Of a stretch of DNA of 64,000 nucleotides, positions 15,935-24,193 are shown in pieces. The notes beneath the pieces are model-generated. The model saw only the letters and a program-made list of their open reading frames with translations. It was not told where the DNA came from and ran no database searches. Where the stretch lies: assembly GCF_030815415.1 (NCBI RefSeq), contig NZ_JAUSWW010000001.1, forward strand, positions 4,960,001 to 5,024,000, in the 5' to 3' direction. This DNA comes from Streptomyces canus (GTDB lineage Bacteria; Actinomycetota; Actinomycetes; Streptomycetales; Streptomycetaceae). Position 1 is the first letter of the stretch. Each line of letters begins with the position of its first letter. Both the position numbers and the translations under genes were made by a program.

Positions 15935-17137
15935 TTGTCGCGCACTCGTGCACTCGCCCATTCCCGCGTCCGGGCCGCCGTCGTGGCCGCCCTGCTGGCG
16001 CCGCTCGCCGCCTGCTCGTCGACCGCCTCCTCCGGCGCCCCGGACACCCGGGTGGCGCCCCAGGCCGACGACCGCCCGGTCAAGGTCACCGTCACACCCA
16101 AGGGGGACCAGGTCCGGGCGGGCGACTCCGTGCGGATCACGGCCTCGGGCGGCAGGCTCACCTCGGTGACCGTCACCGACGCCGAGGGCCGCAAGCTCGC
16201 CGGCGAGGTCGCCGCCGACGGCCGCTCGTGGGTCTCCGGCCGCAAGGCCGTACCCGGTACGTCGTACACGGTGACGGCGGCGACCCGGACCGGGGCCGGA
16301 ACCGTCAGGACGACCAAGTCCTCCTTCACCACGGCTCCGGCGGACAAGGTCAACAAGGTCGACTGGCGACCGGGCACCGACACCACCGTCGGTGTCGCCC
16401 AGCCGATCTCCCTGGTCTTCGACAACCCGGTCAAGAACCGGGCCGAGGTCGAGAAGCAGCTCAGGATCACCACCTCCAACGACACCGAGGGCTCCTGGGG
16501 CTGGCTGACCGACTGGTCGGGCAGGGACCGGGTGGACTGGCGGCCCAAGTCGTACTGGAAGCCCGGCACCAAGGTCACCCTGAACGCCGAGCTGAACGGC
16601 ACCGACTCGGGCACGAACGGCGGCTGGTTCGTACGCGACTACACGACCACCTTCACCATCGGCGCCCGGCAGATCGCCCGGGTCGATCTCGACAGCCACC
16701 GGCTCACCCTCGTCCGCGACGGCAGGACGATCCGCCGTATACCGGTCTCCGGCGGCACCCCCGGCGGTGACAAGCGGTCCTGGCGCGGAACCGCCGTGCT
16801 CATGGCCAAGGAGGGCACCGTCAACATGAACTCCGAGACGGTGGGCCTCGGAGACGCCTACGACAAGATGGTCAAGCACTCGATGCGGCTGACCTGGTCG
16901 GGCATGTACGCGCACGCCGCCCCGTGGAACGCCGCCTTCTTCGGCAGGGCCAACCACAGTTCCGGCTGCATAGGGATGAGCGACGCGGACGCGGCCTGGT
17001 TCTACGACCAGGTGCGGCCGGGCGACCCGTTCGAGATCACCGGCAAGGACACCAAGGGCGTGGTCGCGCCCGGCAACGGCTTCGGCGCGTGGAACCTCTC
17101 CTGGGCCGAGTGGCAGGAGAAGAGCGCGCTGCGCTGA
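15935..17137 (+). CDS. L,D-transpeptidase, lipoprotein type
   Basis: A 400-residue exported enzyme that makes 3-3 peptidoglycan crosslinks. TTG 15935 is the start, with GGAGG 6 nt upstream. The N-terminus carries a signal peptide ending in lipobox LAAC, followed by two Ig-like domains and the YkuD catalytic domain (from about residue 245, ARQIARVDLDSHRLTLVRDG). The catalytic region reads MYAHAAPWN...NHSSGCIGMSDADA; Cys 345 is the nucleophile. The usual S/T-H-G-C-h-N box is S-S-G-C-I-G here, so a Ser replaces the His before Gly-Cys. It is divergent from the FemX-murJ unit, consistent with a shared cell-wall locus. Confidence 0.92.
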   Translation: MSRTRALAHSRVRAAVVAALLAPLAACSSTASSGAPDTRVAPQADDRPVKVTVTPKGDQVRAGDSVRITASGGRLTSVTVTDAEGRKLAGEVAADGRSWVSGRKAVPGTSYTVTAATRTGAGTVRTTKSSFTTAPADKVNKVDWRPGTDTTVGVAQPISLVFDNPVKNRAEVEKQLRITTSNDTEGSWGWLTDWSGRDRVDWRPKSYWKPGTKVTLNAELNGTDSGTNGGWFVRDYTTTFTIGARQIARVDLDSHRLTLVRDGRTIRRIPVSGGTPGGDKRSWRGTAVLMAKEGTVNMNSETVGLGDAYDKMVKHSMRLTWSGMYAHAAPWNAAFFGRANHSSGCIGMSDADAAWFYDQVRPGDPFEITGKDTKGVVAPGNGFGAWNLSWAEWQEKSALR

Positions 17138-17275
17138 GATGCGTGCGGCACTTTTGGCCGGTCGTGGTGCTCGGCGGGCGGCCGGCCACTCGCGGGGGGC
17201 GTGGGACCCGCCGGAGTAGAGTGAGGGGTCCGGTCCGCCCCGTCTCATACCGGGACATCGAACTCCAAGGTCGCC

Positions 17276-17527
17276 ATGCAGCCCACGACAACGCCCTCGG
17301 ACGGGCACGCCGAAGTCCGCATCGTAGCCGCCTCGCCCGAGGTCGCCCGCCGGGTCGCGGAGGTTCTCCGCCACTGCTTCGCCGCCACCGAGCAGCGCAG
17401 CTACCCCGCGTCCGCCGACGGTGGCACCCGCCTCCAGCTCACCGTGGACACCACCCGTGCCGCAGAACCCGCACGGTCGTGGCTGGAGACCAGCGGACCC
17501 GCGGAGGAAGCCGACCGGCGGACCTGA
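17276..17527 (+). CDS. Small conserved hypothetical protein
   Basis: An 83-residue protein with an alpha/beta look (AEVRIVAASPEVARRVAEVLRH, then RLQLTVDTT) and a Ser/Glu-rich end. No function known to me; proteins of this type are frequent in Streptomyces genomes. The ribosome site is weak (AAGG 7 nt before ATG). Its coding bias is strong. It stands alone between the L,D-transpeptidase and the DUF5994 gene. Confidence 0.6.
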   Translation: MQPTTTPSDGHAEVRIVAASPEVARRVAEVLRHCFAATEQRSYPASADGGTRLQLTVDTTRAAEPARSWLETSGPAEEADRRT

Positions 17528-17682
17528 AGCGGCGCCCGGAACGCCCCGCCCGGCCCCTTCGGGGAGTAGCGTGAACGCATCGGGAGCATTTCGCGCACCG
17601 GCCCCGGCGCCGGTGTCGTTCCCGGTGAGCGACAACACCGGGCGGCTGCCCTCCCGCAGGGGTCCGGAGACAGGTTTGCGCG

Positions 17683-18237
17683 ATGTCCGCGACCAGCTCG
17701 CCCACCCCGCTCCGAGCCGTTCCCTTCAGGCCCCCGACCGCGCGCCTCGCGCTGAAGTCCGAGAGCCACTCCGGCGGGCCCACCGAGTTGGACGGCGCCT
17801 GGTGGCCTCGTTCACGTGACCTGACGAGCGAACTCCCCGACCTGGCGGACATGTTGGATCCGCTGTGGGGACGGATCACCCGTATCGCGGTCAACCCCCG
17901 CCACTGGCCGATCCTCCCGCCCAGGATCTACGTCAACGGCCATGTGGTGAAGGTCGGTTGGTTCACCTCGGAGCTGGATCCGCACGCGATCGTGCTGCTG
18001 TCCTTCACCGCGGGCCGCTGGAACCTCCTGGTGGTGCCTCCGGAGACCGGCGTCCCCACGGCCGCCCGGCTGATGGTCGCCGCGAGCGCGGACACCGGTC
18101 CGCGGGTCACCGCGACGGCGCTCATGACAGCGGAACGAGCCCGCCAGGGGCACCCGCAGACCGACATGGACACGGACCGCAGCGACGGCACCCTCCTGCC
18201 CCACGTCCCGAGCCACCACACCGCCGTGGGGATGTGA
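17683..18237 (+). CDS. DUF5994 family protein
   Basis: A 184-residue protein with the DUF5994 pattern: RLALKSESHSGGPTELDGAWWPRSRDL, LPDLADMLDPLWGRI, and WFTSELDPHAIVLLSFTAGRWNLLVVPPET near the middle. Streptomycetes carry many such proteins; no biochemical role is known. The stop overlaps the start of a small membrane protein gene (GTGA), so both are made together. Confidence 0.8.
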   Translation: MSATSSPTPLRAVPFRPPTARLALKSESHSGGPTELDGAWWPRSRDLTSELPDLADMLDPLWGRITRIAVNPRHWPILPPRIYVNGHVVKVGWFTSELDPHAIVLLSFTAGRWNLLVVPPETGVPTAARLMVAASADTGPRVTATALMTAERARQGHPQTDMDTDRSDGTLLPHVPSHHTAVGM

Positions 18238-18410
18238 CCGCCGTGGTCATCGCCCTGACCGTCAGCACACTGCTGATCCTGGTCGTCGCCGCGACCCGCC
18301 TGGTCCACCGGTTCGAGGCGAGAAGCGGCGGCGGCACGTCCACGGGAGACCGCCCGTCCCGGGGTGTCCGGACGGGCCGCGCCGAGGAACGTGGACCTGT
18401 GCTACCTTGA
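18234..18410 (+). CDS. Small single-pass membrane protein coupled to DUF5994
   Basis: GTG 18234 overlaps the TGA of the DUF5994 gene by 4 nt and opens a 58-residue frame: a hydrophobic helix of about 20 residues (VVIALTVSTLLILVVAATRL) followed by a basic, Gly/Ser/Arg-rich tail. The overlap and the good membrane helix support a real gene despite its size. It could anchor the DUF5994 protein at the membrane. No family is recognised. Confidence 0.5.
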   Translation: MTAVVIALTVSTLLILVVAATRLVHRFEARSGGGTSTGDRPSRGVRTGRAEERGPVLP

Positions 18411-18443
18411 TGTAAAGTGGCAGTTTTGGTTATCAGAGGCTTT

Positions 18444-18479
18444 GAGTGCTCTTCGACCTTCGTCGACGGGCACTCTTTT
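18444..18479 (+). promoter_or_regulatory. Hairpin plus T tract in the leader of helicase copy 2
   Basis: GAGTGC (18444-18449) pairs with GCACTC (18470-18475), with an inner TCGAC/GTCGA pairing, and TTTT follows. This is the form of an intrinsic terminator placed about 135 nt before the helicase start, so it could act as an attenuator or temperature-sensitive element. Alternatively it ends the upstream transcript. Confidence 0.55.
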
Positions 18480-18519
18480 CGTTTCAGACCTTCCGGGGCT
18501 TTTCAGGTCTTCCCGTGGG

Positions 18520-18569
18520 GTCACGCCGGGCCAGAAGGGCCGCAGGCCGAGAACATCGCCCCCGCCTGA
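18520..18569 (+). pseudogene. 3' relic of a cold shock gene
   Basis: The last 50 nt before TGA 18569 match the 3' end of csp copy 2 with about three substitutions and one missing base (GGGCCAGAAGGGCC-GCAGGC.GAGAACATCG.CCCCGCCTGA), encoding in csp the end GQKGPQAENIVPA. Nothing upstream resembles the rest of a csp gene. The single-base deletion puts it out of frame. It is the scar of a deleted csp gene that once preceded the helicase, as csp copy 1 still does at 6702-7151. Confidence 0.75.
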
Positions 18570-18615
18570 CGCTGGTCGCGTACGCGTGAACCGCCGTATA
18601 GAGGAAGGTCCCCCA

Positions 18616-20127
18616 TTGAACCGCCCCGCCCGTAGAAACCCCAGCTCCTCCTCCCGCACCCGCGCGCAGGGGACGGGCCGCCAGAGCGCCCCCTCCCGCA
18701 CCGCCAAGAACACGGCGGCCAAGAACGGCACGTCCAAGGCCGGCCGCGGCGGGCGCGGAGGCCGCGCCCCCGCACCCGGCGGGGAGTTCGCACTGCCGGT
18801 CACCGTCACCCCTGCGCTGCCGCCCGTCGAGGCGTTCACCGAACTCGACCTGCCGAAGCAGATGCTGGCCACCCTCGCCGCGGAAGGGGTGACCACCCCG
18901 TTCCCCATCCAGGGCGCGACGCTCCCCAACTCGCTGGCCGGCCGTGACGTCCTGGGCCGTGGCCGCACCGGATCGGGCAAGACGCTCGCCTTCGGCCTCG
19001 CTCTGCTGGCCCGTACGGCGGGACAGCGCGCCGAGCCCCGGCAGCCGCTGGCCCTCGTCCTCGTCCCCACCCGGGAACTCGCCCAGCAGGTCACCGACGC
19101 CCTCACCCCCTACGCCCGCGCGCTGCGTCTGCGGCTCGCCACCGTGGTCGGCGGACTGTCGATCGGCAAGCAGGCGAGCGCGCTGCGCGGCGGGGCCGAG
19201 GTCGTCGTGGCGACGCCCGGCCGGCTCAAGGACCTCATCGAGCGGGACGACTGCCGCCTGGACCGGGTCGAGATCACCGTCCTGGACGAGGCCGACCAGA
19301 TGGCCGACATGGGCTTCATGCCGCAGGTGACCGCGCTGCTCGACCAGGTGCGTCCCGGCGGCCAGCGGCTGCTGTTCTCGGCCACCCTGGACCGCAACAT
19401 CGACAAGCTGGTGCGCAACTACCTCCACGACCCGGTCGTCCACTCGGTCGACCCGTCCGCGGGCGCCGTGGTGACGATGGACCACCACGTGCTGCACGTG
19501 GAGGACGACGACAAGCACGCCGCCACGACCGAGATCGCCGCCCGTGACGGACGGGTGATCATGTTCATCGACAGCAAGCACGGCGCCGACCGGCTGGCCA
19601 AGAAGCTCCTGGCCGTCGGGGTGCGCGCCGCCGCCCTGCACGGCGGCAAGTCGCAGTCCCAGCGCAACCGGGCCCTGGCCCAGTTCAAGGACGGTCACAT
19701 CACCGCCCTGGTCGCCACCAACGTCGCCGCCCGCGGCATCCACGTCGACGACCTCGACCTCGTCGTCAACGTCGACCCGCCCGTCGACCACAAGGACTAC
19801 CTGCACCGCGGCGGCCGTACCGCCCGCGCCGGCGAGTCCGGCACCGTCGTCACCCTGGTCCTGCCCCACCAGCGCCGCGACATGACCCGTCTGATGACCG
19901 ACGCCGGCATCACCCCGACGACCACCAGGGTCCGCTCGGGCGGCGACGAACTCAGCCGCATCACCGGCGCCCAGGCCCCTTCGGGCGTACCCGTCGTCAT
20001 CGCTCCGCCGGTCACCGAGACGCGCCCCGAGCCCTCGGCGGCCGCCCGGCGCAGCCGCCGCGGAGGCCGTCCGGGCCAGAGCCAGAGCCGGCGCCGCTCC
20101 GCCCCCACCAGGGGCACCGGCCGCTGA
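18616..20127 (+). CDS. DEAD-box RNA helicase (copy 2)
   Basis: A 503-residue ATP-dependent RNA helicase, paralogue of the gene at 7151. TTG 18616 is chosen: GAGGAAGG lies 7 nt upstream and both copies start LNR at a TTG. The first 50 residues are a basic Ser/Thr/Arg-rich arm; then GEFALPVTVTPALPPVE leads into the Q region, RTGSGKT, PTRELAQQV, VLDEADQMADMGF, SAT, VATNVAARGIHVDD and HRGGRTARAG. The C-terminus is an Arg/Gly/Ser-rich tail (RRSRRGGRPGQSQSRRR) likely to bind RNA. It unwinds structured RNA, plausibly in the cold. A lost csp gene once lay just upstream. Confidence 0.96.
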   Translation: MNRPARRNPSSSSRTRAQGTGRQSAPSRTAKNTAAKNGTSKAGRGGRGGRAPAPGGEFALPVTVTPALPPVEAFTELDLPKQMLATLAAEGVTTPFPIQGATLPNSLAGRDVLGRGRTGSGKTLAFGLALLARTAGQRAEPRQPLALVLVPTRELAQQVTDALTPYARALRLRLATVVGGLSIGKQASALRGGAEVVVATPGRLKDLIERDDCRLDRVEITVLDEADQMADMGFMPQVTALLDQVRPGGQRLLFSATLDRNIDKLVRNYLHDPVVHSVDPSAGAVVTMDHHVLHVEDDDKHAATTEIAARDGRVIMFIDSKHGADRLAKKLLAVGVRAAALHGGKSQSQRNRALAQFKDGHITALVATNVAARGIHVDDLDLVVNVDPPVDHKDYLHRGGRTARAGESGTVVTLVLPHQRRDMTRLMTDAGITPTTTRVRSGGDELSRITGAQAPSGVPVVIAPPVTETRPEPSAAARRSRRGGRPGQSQSRRRSAPTRGTGR

Positions 20128-20135
20128 CGGAGCAA

Positions 20136-20160
20136 AGGCCCAGGTCATCGACCCGGGCCT
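20136..20160 (+). terminator. Weak terminator after helicase copy 2
   Basis: AGGCCCAGG and CCCGGGCCT pair with one mismatch around TCATCGA, 9 nt after the stop. No T tract. Confidence 0.5.
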
Positions 20161-20335
20161 GCGTCCTGTCGGAATGGGGAGCCGAATCGGCAACTGCGCC
20201 CCGTCGATATGCCGCACGGCAGTAGGCTGGCCGTACGGCAGCCCGTGACCCCGGCCCTCTCCGTGAAGGTCCGTCCCGCGCAACAGAGGCCCTGCGCAGG
20301 CGCAAGCCATTCCATGACGGAAGAGATGGGGCCCT

Positions 20336-20581
20336 ATGAGCCCGCATCCGGAGCTGTTCGACGACTGCCGCCTGGTCCGGCCCAGCGGTGAGCTGGACCT
20401 GACGACCACGCCGGACTGCCGCGGAAGGGACGGCTGGATACGGGTCGTCCATACCGGCCGGGGCCCGGGACTCGTCCTCCGCGCCGTCGGTCTGCCGGCC
20501 CGTTTCCCCCACTACGCCAACGTCGGCGATGCCTGGCTGGACGTACCCGCCGACTGCACGGCGATGGCCCGGGATACGTGA
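20336..20581 (+). CDS. Shortened STAS-like protein
   Basis: An 81-residue frame. The start (DDCRLVRPSGELDLTTTP) looks like the first strands of a STAS anti-sigma-factor antagonist and the end (AVGLPARFPHYANVGDAWLD) like its last helix (GL..RFP.Y.S...A), but the middle, including the phospho-Ser helix, is replaced by an unrelated stretch of about 25 residues. It may be a remnant with an internal deletion. ATG 20336 lies 10 nt after a GAAGAGATGGGG tract. It is directly followed by two GAF-ANTAR genes, a common streptomycete signalling neighbourhood. Function is doubtful. Confidence 0.4.
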   Translation: MSPHPELFDDCRLVRPSGELDLTTTPDCRGRDGWIRVVHTGRGPGLVLRAVGLPARFPHYANVGDAWLDVPADCTAMARDT

Positions 20582-20645
20582 TGTACTGCGGTGGCCTGGC
20601 GGCGCCCCGCCCCTGGGAGCCCCGCCCGCTGCGGAACGGAGCACG

Positions 20646-21380
20646 GTGATCAGCGAGGGCATGGCCGAGGTCCTGCGCTCACTGCGGCTGAGCGGGGTGA
20701 ACGGTGTCGCGCAGGCGTCCGCGCGGGCCCTGGGTGCCGAGGGCGTCGCGCTGTCGGTGCTGGTGGGCCCGGACCGGCTGGCCGAACCGCTGTGGTGCCA
20801 TCCGGAGCTGAGCGCGCGGTTCGAGGAGCTGCAGTTCACGCTGGGCGAGGGCCCGGCACCCGACGCGATCCGCACCGGCTCACCCGTGCTGGAACCGGAC
20901 CTGGACCGGGTCCGCCCCGAGCGGTGGCCCGCGCTGCTGCCGGCCGCGCGGAAGATGGGCGTGCACGGGGTGTGCTGCTTCCCGCTGGGCATCGGGGCCA
21001 TCCGCGTCGGCGTCCTGACCATGCTGTGCGACCCGGCCCGGCCGCCGGACGATCAGCAGTACGCCGACGCGACCGCCCTGGCAGCCGCACTCACGATGGC
21101 CTGTCTGGACGGGGAACACCCGGACCGGCGGAACCACAGGACCCCCGGCCTCAACGAGCTGCAGACGTCCTTCCTGCACCGCGCGGCCGTGCACCAGGCC
21201 ACCGGCATGATCAGCGTCCAGCTGGGCGTGCCCATGGAGATGGCCCTCCTGCGGCTGCGGGCCCACGCCTACGCCGGCGACCGCCCCCTCGGCGAAGTGG
21301 CGCAGGACGTGGTGGCCCGACGGCTCCGATTCAACGACGATAAGAGCGGGCCGCATTCGCCCGACGGTGGAAAGGGATGA
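20646..21380 (+). CDS. GAF-ANTAR regulatory protein 1
   Basis: A 244-residue cytoplasmic protein: GAF domain (about residues 20-150, with ARALGAEGVALSVL and FTLGEGPAPDAIR) and a C-terminal ANTAR three-helix RNA-binding module (LHRAAVHQATGMISVQLGVPMEMALLRLRAHAYAGDRPLGEVAQDVV split by normal spacing). ANTAR domains bind paired hairpins in mRNA and cause antitermination; the GAF domain provides ligand or partner sensing. GTG 20646 was chosen as the start of the folded part. Its stop overlaps the next gene's ATG by 4 nt. Confidence 0.88.
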   Translation: MISEGMAEVLRSLRLSGVNGVAQASARALGAEGVALSVLVGPDRLAEPLWCHPELSARFEELQFTLGEGPAPDAIRTGSPVLEPDLDRVRPERWPALLPAARKMGVHGVCCFPLGIGAIRVGVLTMLCDPARPPDDQQYADATALAAALTMACLDGEHPDRRNHRTPGLNELQTSFLHRAAVHQATGMISVQLGVPMEMALLRLRAHAYAGDRPLGEVAQDVVARRLRFNDDKSGPHSPDGGKG

Positions 21381-22144
21381 TCGGCATGGCCCGCGAACGA
21401 CGTCTGGCCGAGATCTTCGTGGAAGTCGCTGACTCCCTCGTCGAGGATTTCGATGTCATCGACCTGCTCCAACGACTGTCCACCCGCTGCGTCGAGCTCC
21501 TCGACGTGTCGGCCGCCGGGATCCTGCTCGTGGACGCGCACGGTGAACTGCAGATCATCGCCGCCTCCGACGAACACACCCGCCTGCTGGAACTCTTCGC
21601 GGTCCAGCACGACCAGGGACCCTGCGTCGAGTGCTGCCGCACCGGCACCTCCCGCACCAACATCGACCTGACCCGCCCGGAGACCATCACGGGCTGGCCG
21701 CGCTTCACCGCACGGGCCCGCGAGACGGGGTACGTGGCCACCCACGCCATCCCGCTGCGCCTGCGCCACCGGGTCGTCGGCGCCCTGAACCTCTTCCAGA
21801 CCACCCCGCACCGCCTGGGCGACGACGACATCGCCCTGGCCCAGGCACTCGCCGACGTGGCCACCATCGCGATCCTGCAGCAGCGCACCCTGGAGCGGTC
21901 GCACGTCGAGAACAGCCAGCTCCAGAACGCGCTCACCAGCCGCATCCTGATAGAGCAGGTCAAGGGCGTGCTGGCGGAGCGCTGGGAGACCTCCGTCGAC
22001 GACGCCTTCGCCGCGTTCCGGTCGTACGCCCGCGCCCGCCACCTGCGCCTTTCGGACCTCGCCACGCAGATCATCTCGGGCGGTTTCGACACCTCGACCA
22101 TCCCGGCCCCGGTGCCGGAGGGCTCCGGGGAACAGCTCGGCTGA
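21377..22144 (+). CDS. GAF-ANTAR regulatory protein 2
   Basis: A 255-residue protein coupled by ATGA to the previous gene. It starts with a short helix (RLAEIFVEVADSLVEDFDVIDLLQRLS), then a GAF domain (CVELLDVSAAGILLVD, DQGPCVECCRTG with a Cys cluster, HAIPLRLRHRVVGALNLF), and an ANTAR module (LTSRILIEQVKGVLAERWE, FAAFRSYARARHLRLSDLA). The CVECC motif could make it redox-sensitive, which is inference. Two GAF-ANTAR proteins in tandem probably form heterodimers that control transcript elongation. An 11-bp stem hairpin follows the stop. Confidence 0.9.
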   Translation: MIGMARERRLAEIFVEVADSLVEDFDVIDLLQRLSTRCVELLDVSAAGILLVDAHGELQIIAASDEHTRLLELFAVQHDQGPCVECCRTGTSRTNIDLTRPETITGWPRFTARARETGYVATHAIPLRLRHRVVGALNLFQTTPHRLGDDDIALAQALADVATIAILQQRTLERSHVENSQLQNALTSRILIEQVKGVLAERWETSVDDAFAAFRSYARARHLRLSDLATQIISGGFDTSTIPAPVPEGSGEQLG

Positions 22145-22184
22145 CGGCCGCCGTCCGTGCGTCCGGGCCCGGGCGGCGGCCGTC
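22143..22184 (+). terminator. Hairpin after the GAF-ANTAR operon
   Basis: GACGGCCGCCG pairs with CGGCGGCCGTC around a 20-nt loop, starting within the stop codon. Likely terminator; the rest of 22185-22507 shows no gene. Confidence 0.6.
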
Positions 22185-22507
22185 GTCGGGGCTCCCGCAC
22201 GCGGCCGTTCCCCCAAGTCGGGCGCGCGTCCGGGAGCCGGGTACCCCGCGTCGGGCCGTACGACGGAGCGCGGGAGGCACCGCGCAGGTCTCGCGACGAG
22301 GGGCAGGCTGGAGTGGCGGGACGAGGATCGGTACTTGCCCGGGGTCATGGGGCACGGGCAGCTGACAGCTGCCGAACAGTGTGCGTTCCGGCGGATTTCC
22401 GCGGGCGACCGAACACCGCCAGCCTAGGTCCGGTTCCCCCTGGTGAGAACCCCCCGTCGGCCTCGTATGCGATGCCTGTACGACGGCGGCCCCGGGGTGT
22501 ACGACGA

Positions 22508-22535
22508 GGGCGCCGTCCCGGTGTGGACGGCGCCC
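22508..22535 (-). terminator. Terminator of the secreted protein gene 22572
   Basis: GGGCGCCGTCC and GGACGGCGCCC pair around CGGTGT, 37 nt beyond the stop of the minus-strand gene. Confidence 0.85.
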
Positions 22536-22571
22536 CCGTCGGACGTCTGCTGAACGGCTCTTCGTACGTGG

Positions 22572-23357
22572 CTACTTGACGTCCACGTAGTCGCCGGCCG
22601 CGCTGACCGCCGGGGTCGTGGCGGTGCCCGCGAAGCTGTAGCGGTAGTAGCCGTCGACCGAGGCCTTGACGGTGGTGCTCAGGTTGCCCGTCGAGTTGGT
22701 CTTGATGGTCTTGACCGTGGTGTAGGTGGTGCTGCCCTTCTTGCGGAACTGCAGCTTCACCGACTGGGTCGCGTACCCCGCGTACTTGTCGGTCTCCCAG
22801 TTCGCGCGGCTCAGCTTGCCGGTGACCGTGACGGTCTTGCCCTTCGCCACCGGCTCCGGCGAGGCGTTGACCGTCAGCTTCGAGGCGCGCTGCACCTTGA
22901 ACGTGGTGGCCGCGTCCCGGTGGATGTAGTCGAGGTCGTTGGCCTTGACCGAGACGGCGAGGTCCCAGGTGGCCGCCGCGGCGTTGTTGACGACACCGTT
23001 GCCCCACTGCGGGTCGAACGTCAGCGTGCCCGTGCAGGTCGACGTGGTGTCGCTGACCTCGGTGCAGGTGATGTCGCCGTCGTCGAACCAGATGTCCACG
23101 AAGTTCGGATTCGGACCCCACCCGCTGATGTACGTGGCCTTGGCGATGCCCGAGTTGTCCGTCGCGGTCACGGAGACCTTGGCGGACACCGCGTTGGTGG
23201 TGCCGACGACGACCGGCTTGCCGCCGTTGATGACGACCTTGTCGATCGTGATGTCGCCCGCGCTGCCGTCCTCCGCCTGGGCGGCGGTGGCACCGGTGAC
23301 ACCGGCGACCAGCGCGAGGCTGGTGCCGATCAGGGCGAGGCGCGTGGTTGCGCGCAT
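22572..23357 (-). CDS. Secreted protein, paralogue of 35948
   Basis: A 261-residue exported protein with a Sec signal peptide (MRATTRLALIGTSLALVAGVTGATAAQA). The mature part has an Ig-like N-terminal half (VSVTATDNSGIAKATYISGW) with a likely disulphide (CTEV...CTGT) and a second Ig-like half (SPEPVAKGKTVTVTGKLSRANW, ending AAGDYVDVK). A paralogue sits at 35948 with the same layout and end. No catalytic motif is seen; a structural or binding role outside the cell is inferred. The short AT-richer region upstream (gttaattcaac) probably holds its promoter. Confidence 0.75.
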   Translation of the reverse strand: MRATTRLALIGTSLALVAGVTGATAAQAEDGSAGDITIDKVVINGGKPVVVGTTNAVSAKVSVTATDNSGIAKATYISGWGPNPNFVDIWFDDGDITCTEVSDTTSTCTGTLTFDPQWGNGVVNNAAAATWDLAVSVKANDLDYIHRDAATTFKVQRASKLTVNASPEPVAKGKTVTVTGKLSRANWETDKYAGYATQSVKLQFRKKGSTTYTTVKTIKTNSTGNLSTTVKASVDGYYRYSFAGTATTPAVSAAGDYVDVK

Positions 23358-23461
23358 GGATGTCCCCCCATGAAGTTTTGGTGATCAGAGGGAGCCTAAG
23401 GCGATGGCCAACGCTTCAGCACGTTGTTAATTCAACAGGTTCGTCACAACGGGCCGCCGGG

Positions 23462-24193
23462 TCACCAGGTGAGTGCGTCGGCCATCGTCGACTGCCAGTA
23501 CGAGACACGGATCGAGTCGTCGACGTACACGCCCTTCGTGGGGAGCGAGGGGGTGGCGGCGGTGTTCGCGGCCGCGTTGAAGTAGACCTCCAGGGACTTG
23601 GCCGTGTAGCCGTTGGAGCCGCTGCCGTCCGCCGCCGAGAGCAGGACGCTCGCGTAACCCGACTCGCCGGGGGCCAGCGTGACCACCGCCTGCGGCTTGG
23701 AGTCCTCGAAGGCCGGCGGGACGGACTGGGCCTCGCCGAAGCGGACGGCCGGGTAGTCGATGAGGGTGCAGTTCTTCGAGCCGGTGTTGGTGACGGTGAG
23801 GAGAAGGTGGTTCAGCGGCCGGGAGACCGCCGTGGCGGTCGTCCGGGTGGAGGTCTTCGCGCAGGCGACGGTGGTGGCCGACGAGTCCGACGCCGAGTCC
23901 GCCGAGCCACCCGTGGCGCCCGAGGAACCCGACGTACCCGAGGAGCCGGTGGAGCCGCTGGAACCCGAGGAACCCGACCCGCCGCTCGAACCGGCCGCGC
24001 CGCCCGTCGAGCCCTTGGAAGACCCGCTCGCCTCGGGCGAGGCCGTGGTGGAGGCCGTCGCCGTGGCGGCGGACTCCGTCGACGCACCCTCGTCGTCGAC
24101 GCCCTCTCCGTTGTTGCACGCCGTCAGCGTGAGCGTGGCGGCCGCGAGTGCGGCGGCGGCGAGCATACGGGTGCGGTGGGTGCGAGTGAACAT
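23462..24193 (-). CDS. Ser/Gly-linker lipoprotein, DUF4232-like
   Basis: A 243-residue lipoprotein: signal MFTRTHRTRMLAAAALAAATLTLTAC with lipobox LTAC (Cys 26), then an acidic Ser/Thr/Ala spacer and a Ser/Gly repeat (GSSGSSGSTGSSGTSGSSG style) of roughly 50 residues, then a compact beta domain with LLLTVTNTGSKNCTLIDYPAVRF and VTLAPGESGYASVLLS, typical of DUF4232. ATG 24193 is used instead of an upstream start because the signal peptide begins there. The linker should carry the domain away from the membrane through the wall. Ligand unknown. Confidence 0.78.
   Translation of the reverse strand: MFTRTHRTRMLAAAALAAATLTLTACNNGEGVDDEGASTESAATATASTTASPEASGSSKGSTGGAAGSSGGSGSSGSSGSTGSSGTSGSSGATGGSADSASDSSATTVACAKTSTRTTATAVSRPLNHLLLTVTNTGSKNCTLIDYPAVRFGEAQSVPPAFEDSKPQAVVTLAPGESGYASVLLSAADGSGSNGYTAKSLEVYFNAAANTAATPSLPTKGVYVDDSIRVSYWQSTMADALTW

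Noticed and set aside
18484..20409. Very long antisense open frames, for example 641 codons opposite helicase copy 2, and similar ones elsewhere
   Set aside because: They mirror the real gene's high GC3; composition is Gly/His/Val/Arg-rich without motifs, and the sense frame is a clear helicase.
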